64,000 bases of DNA from Nioella sp. MMSF_3534 (GTDB lineage: Bacteria; Pseudomonadota; Alphaproteobacteria; Rhodobacterales; Rhodobacteraceae), in NCBI RefSeq assembly GCF_030732985.1, contig NZ_JASHJX010000014.1:17086-81085 (forward strand), given 5' to 3'. Below the pieces are notes generated by a model. The model did not search any database and was not told the origin of the DNA. It saw only the letters and a list, made by a program, of their open reading frames with translations. Positions 28,417 through 35,498 of the stretch are shown here, piece by piece (position 1 is the stretch's first letter; the number at the start of each line of letters is the position of its first letter). The translations under genes were made by a program, and so were the position numbers.

Positions 28417-29298
28417 TTAGTGGTCCACGCCCGTGATCCGCGCCAATCGGATCGATTCCACCAGCGCCCGCGCGGCGGGGGTCAGCATCTGCCGGGGTTG
28501 GGTGATCAACCAGACCTCTCGCCGTGCCCTGACATTGGCCAGCGGCAGAAAGGCCAGATCGGTGAATTCGGGCAGCACCACCAGCCGGGGCAGCACGGTG
28601 ATACCCACACCAGCCTTGACCAGCCCCAAAAGCGAGGCGGTATTGCGCACCATCAGCCGGGCACTATCGAGGATGGGCGCAAACCCTTCGTCCCGGATCT
28701 GGCTGCACAAGCCATTGGCGATGAAGTCGATCCCCTCCAGATCCGACCATGTCAGCTGGTCCCAGTCTTTCGCCAGAGGATGGTCGCGGCGGCAAATCAC
28801 GCCGAACCGGTCGGAAAACAGCGGGCGGCAGTCGAACCCCTGAAGCGCGCCGATGCTGGCCAGACCGATATCGGCCCGCTCTGCCTGCAAGTCCTGGTGC
28901 ACGGCGGCGGAATCCATGTCGGCCATGTCGATGCGCACATTCGGGTGGTCCTGAAGGAAGCGATGCAGGATCGGCGGCAGAACCGATTGCGCCAGCGACG
29001 GCGTGACCGACAGCCGGACAAAGCCAAGCTCTGCCCGAGACAACCCCTCGATGGTGGACACCGTGCGGTCGAAGTGGTCCAGCTCTCGCCGCGCCTCGTT
29101 GTGGATCAGTTGGCCAAGCGGCGTCAGGCGCGATTTGCGGGCCGTTTCGAACAGGGGGGCGCCGATATGGTCCTCGAATTGCTTGAGCATCATTGACACG
29201 GCAGAGGGCGTGCGCCCCAGAACCGCCGCCGCATCGGCAAGCGAGCCTTGGTCCACGACAGCCCGGAAACAGCGCAGCATCTCGATCTTGATGGACAT
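28417..29298 (-). CDS. LysR-family transcriptional regulator (second of two)
   Basis: Regulator of 293 residues. The N-terminal winged helix (MSIKIEMLRCFRAVVDQGSLADAAAVLGRTPSAVSMMLKQFE) is followed by the LysR_substrate effector domain (FVRLSVTPSLAQSVLPPILHRFLQDHPNVRIDM). It lies between ridA, which is divergent, and the aldehyde dehydrogenase operon on the same strand. Similar palindromic sites lie at both edges of its gene, which is the classic layout for a LysR protein controlling itself, the divergent gene and the neighbouring operon. The inducer is unknown; by analogy it would be the transported compound or an early breakdown product. Confidence 0.92.
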   Translation of the reverse strand: MSIKIEMLRCFRAVVDQGSLADAAAVLGRTPSAVSMMLKQFEDHIGAPLFETARKSRLTPLGQLIHNEARRELDHFDRTVSTIEGLSRAELGFVRLSVTPSLAQSVLPPILHRFLQDHPNVRIDMADMDSAAVHQDLQAERADIGLASIGALQGFDCRPLFSDRFGVICRRDHPLAKDWDQLTWSDLEGIDFIANGLCSQIRDEGFAPILDSARLMVRNTASLLGLVKAGVGITVLPRLVVLPEFTDLAFLPLANVRARREVWLITQPRQMLTPAARALVESIRLARITGVDH

Positions 29299-29312
29299 GG
29301 GTCGCTCCGAAT

Positions 29313-29327
29313 TTCAATTTTGCTGAA
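29313..29327. promoter_or_regulatory. Probable LysR site in the divergent LysR-ridA promoter region
   Basis: TTCAATTTTGCTGAA: inverted TTCA/TGAA ends, T-N11-A form, and 12 of 15 bases match the minus-strand reading of the site at 28401-28415. It lies in the 116-base gap between the two divergent genes, 15 bases before the LysR start. Confidence 0.6.
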
Positions 29328-29414
29328 TTAGATTCCACAAATTTGAGCCTGTTGCAATCCGGGGTGGGGCGCTATGCCTAACCGCGTTCGAAACGCAACT
29401 GGACCTCCCCTCCC

Positions 29415-29789
29415 ATGAACATGATGACCTCCCCCGCCGCTCCCGTGACCAAGCTTGGCGGTTCCTCCCGTTTTTCGGCAATCGCCGTGCATAACGGCCT
29501 CGTGCACCTCGCCGGCCAGGTGTCCCAACTGGAAGACGGCGATATCGCCGCGCAGTCCCGCGACGTCTTCGCCAAAGTCGACGCGCTGCTGGCCGAGGCC
29601 GGTGCCGCCCGTGAAAACCTGATCTCGGTCCAGATCTGGCTGCGCGAAATGGAAGACTACGCCGGCATGAACGCGGTTTGGGACGAATGGGTGTCCGACA
29701 TCACCCCGCCCACGCGCGTCTGCGTCGAGGCCCGCATGGCCAAGCCGCATTACCGCATCGAAGTGCTGGCCCTCGCCGCCATCGGGTGA
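29415..29789 (+). CDS. RidA/YjgF-family imine or enamine deaminase
   Basis: A 124-residue protein of the RidA family, which hydrolyses reactive enamine/imine intermediates to ketones and ammonia and forms trimers. The family pattern is clear: HNGLVHLAGQVSQ in the first half, VDALLAEAGAARENLISVQIWL in the helix region and PPTRVCVEARMAKPHYRIEV at the end, with the active-site Arg in TRVCVEA. It is divergent from the LysR gene and shares its control region. Its presence suggests that breakdown of the imported compound passes through an imine or enamine, as expected for N-methylated or cyclic amino acids. A terminator follows. Confidence 0.9.
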   Translation: MNMMTSPAAPVTKLGGSSRFSAIAVHNGLVHLAGQVSQLEDGDIAAQSRDVFAKVDALLAEAGAARENLISVQIWLREMEDYAGMNAVWDEWVSDITPPTRVCVEARMAKPHYRIEVLALAAIG

Positions 29790-29812
29790 AACACTCCTGC
29801 CGCTGATCTCCC

Positions 29813-29845
29813 CCCCGGTCGGACAGGGTCCGGTCGGGGGTTTTC
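29813..29845 (+). terminator. Intrinsic terminator after ridA
   Basis: A 13-bp stem (29813-29825 with 29829-29841, two wobble pairs) with a 3-base loop, followed by TTTT. It starts 24 bases after the ridA stop. The remaining bases up to 30007 contain no supported gene. Confidence 0.75.
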
Positions 29846-30007
29846 TGAGGGGCACTTCGCACGCGGGCGAAGAATAGCGAGTGGACCGTTGTCAGACATG
29901 ACGATCTCGAAGGCAAAGAAGCAGGTGCGCGGACCCGAGCATAAGCGTAGGGGGAAGGATTGCGTCACGTCAGCACCCGGATGCCAAGCGCTCCTGACGT
30001 TTGGGGT

Positions 30008-30511
30008 TCAAACTGCGGCTTCCGGGGAAAGGCTAAATGCCAGCAAGGATGGAAGGTTCAAACGCTCCAGCGATTCCAACCTTGACCTGGTGTAGAAACC
30101 GGCCTCGTGCAGCATGTTCACGGTGCCAATGAAATCGCCCCGCAGCATCACGGGAATGTTCACCACGGACCCCAGTCCGAGCGACTCGATGAATTCATGG
30201 TCGGGAAAGACATCGGAGAAACCTTCGACCGAGTTGGCGACGAAAACCTCGCGCTGCATGATCACGATGTCTGTCCAACGATTGGGAATGATGGTCTTCA
30301 GGCCCGAGACGGGGTAGTTCTTTTGATCGCTGGTATAGATGCGGGCTGCAACGCCGCCTTCGGTGCTGTTCATCCTGAACACGGAACAGGAAAAAAGCCG
30401 GTGGCCAACGACGTCCTGGCACAGGCGCTCGAGCTCGGGGAAGAGGCTTGTCCACTGGTCCTTGCGAACGACTTCGCTGAAGCGCTGTAGCGGGGGGAAG
30501 TGGTCAAGCAT
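30008..30511 (-). CDS. Stand-alone GAF-domain protein
   Basis: A 167-residue protein that is almost entirely one GAF domain. Features are a leading helix (FPPLQRFSEVVRKDQWTSLFPELERLCQDVVG), strand LFSCSVFRMN, the segment VVNIPVMLRGDFIGTVNMLHEAGFYT characteristic of GAF folds, and a terminal helix. No enzymatic or DNA-binding domain is attached. The three-cysteine set of free-methionine-sulfoxide reductases is not present. Its start lies inside the end of the M24 peptidase gene (8-base overlap), so they are co-translated. It could be a small-molecule-binding partner of the peptidase or a catalytic GAF protein of a type not yet characterised. Confidence 0.8.
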   Translation of the reverse strand: MLDHFPPLQRFSEVVRKDQWTSLFPELERLCQDVVGHRLFSCSVFRMNSTEGGVAARIYTSDQKNYPVSGLKTIIPNRWTDIVIMQREVFVANSVEGFSDVFPDHEFIESLGLGSVVNIPVMLRGDFIGTVNMLHEAGFYTRSRLESLERLNLPSLLAFSLSPEAAV

Positions 30512-31607
30512 AGGTCTTCAGCTCCCTGTCGAAGCCGGTCAGGCAATCATGGCCTGTCTCGGTCATCAGAATGTCGTCCTCGATCCGCACCCCGATCTCC
30601 CCATCTCTGTAGAGACCCGGCTCGATGGTGAAGACCATTCCGGGCTGTAGCGTCTCAAGATTTGAGGAGACAACGGTTGGGGCTTCATGGACCTCACGTC
30701 CAAGGCCGTGCCCCGTCTTGTGAAGGATCATGTCGGCATAGGGCGACGCAGCGAGCACCCCCGTCGCAGCCGAATCGACAGCGCCGATGGCATCCCCCGG
30801 TCGGGCAGCGGCGCGCCCTGCCTGGTTGGCCGCTAGAACGGTTTCATAGATCTTTGCGTGTTCCTCAGGCGCATGGTCACAGAAGACCGTCCGCGTGATA
30901 TCGGCATGCATGCTGCCCCAACTGGCGCCAAAGTCGATCAGCAGGGCATCGCCCGGGCCAATGGTGCGCGCACTTGTGTCGCCATGTGGGTTCGCCGCTT
31001 CTTCACCGCTCAGCACGATTGGCTCAAAGGCAAATCCCGTCGCCCCATGGGCCAGCATTGCAGCTTTCAGACGCCCCGAGATTTCATGCCCGCTGTGCCC
31101 GCAGATTCCGGCCATGAGCGTTTCCTCGAGGGCCGTTTCGCTTATCTGGATCGCCTGGCGGAGCTCTGCGATTTCCGTATCGTCCTTGAGAAGGCGGAGC
31201 CTTGCCAATGTCGGATCGGCATCGTGCAAGGCGTCGGCACCAAGAGCGCGGGCAAGCGCACGGTATTCGCTGGCGCGCATGCGCAACCCTTCGATGCCGA
31301 GCAGTCCGCCGCGCCCGATTCTGTCCGACAGCGCTGCAAAAGCCGATTCCGGCCGGTCGGAATCGTGCCAGTAGACGGTGATGGCGTCAGGCATGGCGGC
31401 AGACCATTTCTGGCGCTCCAGCGACGGCATCATCGCCAATGACTCTCCATCCGCGGTCAACACGTAGAGGGTCGGTCGTTCCATGAGGTGCAGGTTGACC
31501 CCGGTCAGGTAGGCGAGATTGGGGCCGGGCACGAAGGCCGCCGCCGCAAGGCCGGCCTCGCGGAGAAGCCGGGCGGCCCTGTCGCGCCTGTCTTTCAGGG
31601 TGGTCAT
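30504..31607 (-). CDS. M24-family metallopeptidase (Xaa-Pro aminopeptidase type)
   Basis: A 367-residue creatinase-fold enzyme with all five dinuclear-metal ligands of active M24 peptidases: Asp in LLIDFGASWG, Asp in HADITRTVF, His in KTGHGLGREVHEAP, Glu in MVFTIEPGLY and Glu in GVRIEDDILMTE. The N-terminal domain (1-130) is the creatinase-like lobe. Likely activity is removal of an N-terminal residue from Xaa-Pro-like or N-substituted dipeptides. Middle gene of the GntR-M24-GAF arm; it overlaps the regulator by four bases. Together with the divergent cyclic-amide hydrolase it could complete breakdown of a cyclic dipeptide or lactam-containing compound. Confidence 0.9.
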   Translation of the reverse strand: MTTLKDRRDRAARLLREAGLAAAAFVPGPNLAYLTGVNLHLMERPTLYVLTADGESLAMMPSLERQKWSAAMPDAITVYWHDSDRPESAFAALSDRIGRGGLLGIEGLRMRASEYRALARALGADALHDADPTLARLRLLKDDTEIAELRQAIQISETALEETLMAGICGHSGHEISGRLKAAMLAHGATGFAFEPIVLSGEEAANPHGDTSARTIGPGDALLIDFGASWGSMHADITRTVFCDHAPEEHAKIYETVLAANQAGRAAARPGDAIGAVDSAATGVLAASPYADMILHKTGHGLGREVHEAPTVVSSNLETLQPGMVFTIEPGLYRDGEIGVRIEDDILMTETGHDCLTGFDRELKTYA

Positions 31608-32335
31608 GCCCCATCTCCGATATGCAGATCCATGCCATGGCCGAAGCGAGGGCCGAGTCCAGCCTGGATGACGCGGGTCTCAAACAGGATCGAATCGCGC
31701 ACGGCTGCATCCGCAGCCTCAGGGTCACCTGCTGCCATGGCCTCAACGACGGCGGTCAGTCGGCGCACCGCCTCGTTGCGGTCCGCCCCCACAAGATGCG
31801 GGAAGAAGTAAAGCAGCTTCATGCGCACCGACGCATCCTGCGCTTCGAGAAAGTATTTTTCGAGGAAGCGGTTACGGGCCTTGGCAGCGATATGTCGGAA
31901 CAGTCCTAGCTGCGCGCGAAAGGCGGGCTCCACCGCGCCATCCGCTAGGCTTTCGGCATAGGCGTCCACGAATGGCGCCAGTTCCGATTGGTCGATCTTG
32001 CCATGTTGAGCTGCCGCACGCACCAGCCCCCGCGACAGCAGGATGAAGGTGTCGAGAAAAGCCGCCTGGTTGTCGAGTGACAGGGGGGCAACGATGGATG
32101 TCCGGTTCTGCAGGAACTGAACGAAGCCCTCGTTGGACAGGAGCAGCAGCGCCTCTCGAATCGGAGTGCGCGAGACTTCGTACTCCTTGGCCAGCGCGAC
32201 TTCGTCGAGCGCGGAGCCAGGTTCCAGGTGCAGCCATTGGATGGCCTCCCTCAGTTTGTCACGCACGAGGATTGCGCCGCGCTTCTTCCGCTCTGGCGCG
32301 GTCTGGGTCGGGGGGGTGTTGGGTTTCTTCGTCAT
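31604..32335 (-). CDS. GntR-family transcriptional regulator, FadR/FCD type
   Basis: Regulator of 243 residues. The N-terminal GntR winged helix (LREAIQWLHLEPGSALDEVALAKEYEVSRTPIREALLLLS) is followed by an all-helical FCD effector domain with the conserved H of LFRHIAAKARN. The ATG at 32335 was chosen because the family N terminus starts just after it; a longer reading would run through the divergent promoter. It is divergent from the sugar-type ABC/oxoprolinase operon. A clear inverted repeat sits directly in front of it, the expected place for self- and operon control. First gene of a three-gene arm with the metallopeptidase and GAF protein. Confidence 0.9.
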   Translation of the reverse strand: MTKKPNTPPTQTAPERKKRGAILVRDKLREAIQWLHLEPGSALDEVALAKEYEVSRTPIREALLLLSNEGFVQFLQNRTSIVAPLSLDNQAAFLDTFILLSRGLVRAAAQHGKIDQSELAPFVDAYAESLADGAVEPAFRAQLGLFRHIAAKARNRFLEKYFLEAQDASVRMKLLYFFPHLVGADRNEAVRRLTAVVEAMAAGDPEAADAAVRDSILFETRVIQAGLGPRFGHGMDLHIGDGA

Positions 32336-32345
32336 AAAATTATTC

Positions 32346-32371
32346 TTGCATAAAGTTTGCATAATGTGCAA
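32346..32371. promoter_or_regulatory. Probable GntR operator in the divergent promoter
   Basis: A perfect inverted repeat TTGCATAATGTGCAA (32357-32371) is preceded one helical turn earlier by a second copy of its left half, TTGCATAAAG (32346-32355). It lies 11 bases from the GntR start and 44 bases from the start of the binding-protein gene on the other strand. Confidence 0.65.
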
Positions 32372-32414
32372 GGCTGAAGGTGAAGATGACAGAAACTTTC
32401 CTTGGGAGGTGAAG

Positions 32415-33401
32415 ATGAACACCCTGAAAACAACGCTTCTGGCCAGCGTGGCCGCGCTCTGCGCAGTCGGGGCCGCTTCGGCTGATGGAACCATCGCTTA
32501 CTTCGCCTCGGCTTCTCAGAACGGGTTCAGCCAGGCCACATTCGAAGGGATCCAGGCGGCTGCGGCAGGGCGCGGCTATGATGCGGAGATGCTCGATGGT
32601 CAGTTCGATGCGGCGCTTCAATACGCGCAGATCGAGGACGCGCTCGCGTCGGGCCGTTTTGTCGGGATGATCATCGCGCCCAACGACTCGGTTGGAATCA
32701 CCGGGGCGGTGGAGCAGGCGGTTGCCGAGGGTGTTCCGATCGGCACGGTGCTATTCCCCGTCGGCCCGGATCTCAATTCGCTGGAACCGCAGGTCGAGGG
32801 CCTGACGGTGACGGCGGCCTCTCCCCCCGTGGCCGGGGCGACCGTTCAGGCCGAAGCGGTGGTCGCGCATTGCGCCGATCTCGATCCCTGCAACGTGGTC
32901 ATTATCATCGGCGCGAGGATCTTCCCCTTCGACAATCTGCGTCTTGAAACCTTCGAGGCTGTGCTTGGGCAGCATGAGAATATCGAGGTGGTTGCCGTTG
33001 GCGAGGGATACTATTCGCCCGATCCGAGCCTTCAGGCAATGACGGATATCCTCCAATCCAACCCGGAGGTTGATGTGGTTCTGTCGAATGCGGACCAGCA
33101 TCTTGTCGGGGTGGAAATCGCGCTTGAATCGGCGGGGATGGACCTCGCGGAGGTCTACCTGTCCGGCGGCGGCGCTGCCGCGATTGCCATCGAGGCGATT
33201 CGAGAGGGCAGGTGGGACGCGACCCTCGCGTATTTCCCGCGCACCATGGGCGCGCTGGCAATGGAGCAGATTGCGAATGCAATCGAAGGCGAGCCTGTGA
33301 CCCACGCCATCAACATGGACGAGGCAGGCCCGATCGAGGCGATGATCGACCGCGCCGTGCTCGACGCAAACCCCGAATTCGTGGGTGAGTGGGAACAATA
33401 A
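32415..33401 (+). CDS. Ribose-type ABC transporter substrate-binding protein
   Basis: Periplasmic binding protein of the LacI/ribose-binding class, 328 residues. It has a signal peptide (MNTLKTTLLASVAALCAVGAASA), then GTIAYFASASQNGFSQATFEGIQAAAAGRGYD at the start of lobe 1 and VDVVLSNADQHLVGVEIALESAG in lobe 2. GGAGGT lies five bases before the ATG; upstream in-frame codons run into the divergent promoter. Proteins of this class bind sugars but also rhizopines, autoinducer-2 and purine-like compounds. Since hydantoinase-like genes follow, the ligand is probably a cyclic amide or N-heterocycle rather than a sugar (inference). A disulfide may form between Cys residues in AHCADLDPCN. Confidence 0.88.
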   Translation: MNTLKTTLLASVAALCAVGAASADGTIAYFASASQNGFSQATFEGIQAAAAGRGYDAEMLDGQFDAALQYAQIEDALASGRFVGMIIAPNDSVGITGAVEQAVAEGVPIGTVLFPVGPDLNSLEPQVEGLTVTAASPPVAGATVQAEAVVAHCADLDPCNVVIIIGARIFPFDNLRLETFEAVLGQHENIEVVAVGEGYYSPDPSLQAMTDILQSNPEVDVVLSNADQHLVGVEIALESAGMDLAEVYLSGGGAAAIAIEAIREGRWDATLAYFPRTMGALAMEQIANAIEGEPVTHAINMDEAGPIEAMIDRAVLDANPEFVGEWEQ

Positions 33402-33470
33402 AGTCGTCCGGCATCCGGGGCGTGCAAGTCGGTGCGTCCCGGCGGATTTCAAGACAAAGGGGCCAATCCC

Positions 33471-35498
33471 GTGACCAAGAAATACCGCGTGTCCGCTGAT
33501 ATCGGCGGCACTTTCACAGATATTGTCTATCAGGATGTGTCGACCGGGCGCTGCGGCGCAACCAAGGTGCTGTCGACCCCGGACAATCCCGCGCTGGCCG
33601 TGCTCAAGGGCATTGACGAGGTGCTTGGCGAAGACGGCGAGCTGGCATTCTTCGTCCATGGCACGACCGTCGGTCTGAATGCCCTGCTGACGCGGCGGGG
33701 GTCCAAGGTTGCGCTCGTCACCAACGAGAACTTCCGCGACATCTACACGATCCAGGGCAATGACCGGGGCGAGATCTTCTCGATCCAGTGGAACAAGCCC
33801 GAGCCGCTGACCGCGCTGGAACACACCTATACCGTTGGCGGTCGCCTGGCTGCGGATGGCGCGGAACTGTCCCCGGTGCGCCTGTCGGATCTGGACGCGC
33901 TGGTGACAGCCTGCGCGCGCGAAAACTACGAGGCGATTGCCGTATCGCTTCTGTTTTCCTTTAATAACCCCGCGCACGAACAGGCGGTTGGTGCCTACCT
34001 GAAGGAGCGTCTGCCGGATGTGCAGATCGTGCTTTCGCACCAGGTATCGCCCGAGTGGCGGGAATTCGAGCATACCTCGACAACGGTCACGGACGCCTAT
34101 CTTGCCCCCGTCGTGCGGAAATACATCGCCACGCTGCAACGAGAAATGGGTGACCGCCTGCCCGAGGATGGCACGCTGCACGTGATGGAATCGAACGGTG
34201 GCGTGATGACCGCCGCGACGGCATCGGAAACCCCGCTACAGACGCTTCTTTCCGGTCCGGTTGGCGGAGCTATCGGCGGCAAGGCGCTCTCGGCGGCAAC
34301 CGGGCGGGGCAACCTGATTTGTGTCGATATGGGAGGCACCTCCTTTGACGCTTCGCTTGTGATCGACGGTCTGCCCTCGACCTCGAACGAGGCCAAGCTG
34401 GAAGGTCTGCCGATCCAGATGTCGGTGGTCGATATCCACGTGATCGGCGCAGGTGGCGGGTCCATCGCCTGGACCGAGGCGGGCGCGCTGCGTGTCGGGC
34501 CGCAATCGGCGGGCTCCAAACCCGGCCCGGTCTGCTATGGCCTTGGCGGAACTGAACCTGTGGTTTCGGATGCGAACCTCGTTCTTGGGCGGCTGGACGG
34601 CGCCAACTTTTCTGGCGGTGAAATGACGCTGGACCGCGACGCAGCGGCGGATGCGCTGGCCTTGCTGGGACAGGGCTTCGGCATGAATGCCGAGGACATG
34701 GCGCAGGGTGTCATCGACATCGTCAATGCCAAGATGGCAGACGCGATCAGAACAATCACCATCCAGCGCGGTATCGACCCGCGTGACTTCTCGCTGGTGG
34801 CCTTCGGCGGGGCGGGGCCCGCGCAGGCGGCGGCGCTGGCCGAAGAGCTGGAAATCGGCGAGGTCATCATCCCCGTCCATCCCGGAGCATTCTCGGCCTG
34901 GGGCATGTTGCAGACCGATGTGCGGCACGACTTCAAGGAAACGCTCTACAGCTTCTGGGACCAGATCGAGGTGGCCACCATCGAAGAGGCGTTCGAGCGG
35001 CTGGCGGAAAAAGGGCGAAGCTTCCTGTCTGACGAGGGCATCGGCGGCGATCGCATCGGCTTCGAACGCGCGATCGACTTCCGCTATTACGGGCAGGAAT
35101 ACGTGCTGACGATCCCGCTGCCCGACGGCCCCATCGACATGGATGCGGTTCGCGCCGATTTCGATGCGGCCTATGAACGGCAATATGGTCACAGCAGCCC
35201 CGAAAACCGGGTGGAAATGGCCAATATCCGTCTGGCAGCGCTCGGTCGGCTGGACCGACCAGACAACGCCCCTCCTGAACGCGCCGAAGCACGTCCGGCA
35301 CGGGAACGTCCCGTGTGGTTTGCTGGCACCCCCAAACCCACGGCCATCATCGACCGCAATAGTATTGCCGAGGGCGACAGCGTGCACGGCCCGGCCATCA
35401 TCGAGGAAGTGACCTCAACCACCCTTCTGCCGCCCGGATGGACAGCCCGGCTGATCGACGGCGGCCACATGACCCTCACCAAGGAGGCGATGGCATGA
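33471..35498 (+). CDS. Hydantoinase/oxoprolinase subunit A
   Basis: ATP-binding subunit of a cyclic-amide hydrolase, 675 residues. I put the start at GTG 33471 because AAAGGGG lies 8 bases before it and the family N terminus ([19 protein letters not shown]) begins there. A second GTG 39 bases upstream is less likely. The second phosphate motif is ICVDMGGTSFDASLVIDG, and the conserved GAGGGSIAW segment follows. Homologues are N-methylhydantoinase A, 5-oxoprolinase N half, caprolactamase and acetone carboxylase relatives. The B subunit overlaps its end by four bases. Substrate undetermined. Confidence 0.9.
   Translation: MTKKYRVSADIGGTFTDIVYQDVSTGRCGATKVLSTPDNPALAVLKGIDEVLGEDGELAFFVHGTTVGLNALLTRRGSKVALVTNENFRDIYTIQGNDRGEIFSIQWNKPEPLTALEHTYTVGGRLAADGAELSPVRLSDLDALVTACARENYEAIAVSLLFSFNNPAHEQAVGAYLKERLPDVQIVLSHQVSPEWREFEHTSTTVTDAYLAPVVRKYIATLQREMGDRLPEDGTLHVMESNGGVMTAATASETPLQTLLSGPVGGAIGGKALSAATGRGNLICVDMGGTSFDASLVIDGLPSTSNEAKLEGLPIQMSVVDIHVIGAGGGSIAWTEAGALRVGPQSAGSKPGPVCYGLGGTEPVVSDANLVLGRLDGANFSGGEMTLDRDAAADALALLGQGFGMNAEDMAQGVIDIVNAKMADAIRTITIQRGIDPRDFSLVAFGGAGPAQAAALAEELEIGEVIIPVHPGAFSAWGMLQTDVRHDFKETLYSFWDQIEVATIEEAFERLAEKGRSFLSDEGIGGDRIGFERAIDFRYYGQEYVLTIPLPDGPIDMDAVRADFDAAYERQYGHSSPENRVEMANIRLAALGRLDRPDNAPPERAEARPARERPVWFAGTPKPTAIIDRNSIAEGDSVHGPAIIEEVTSTTLLPPGWTARLIDGGHMTLTKEAMA

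Noticed and set aside
29889..30095. 68-residue plus-strand frame between ridA and the GAF gene
   Set aside because: Runs into the GAF gene on the other strand, lacks a ribosome site and has no family pattern.
32751..34181. 476-residue minus-strand open frame over the sugar-type binding protein and oxoprolinase A
   Set aside because: Antisense shadow of two convincing genes that have ribosome sites and signal/ASKHA motifs.
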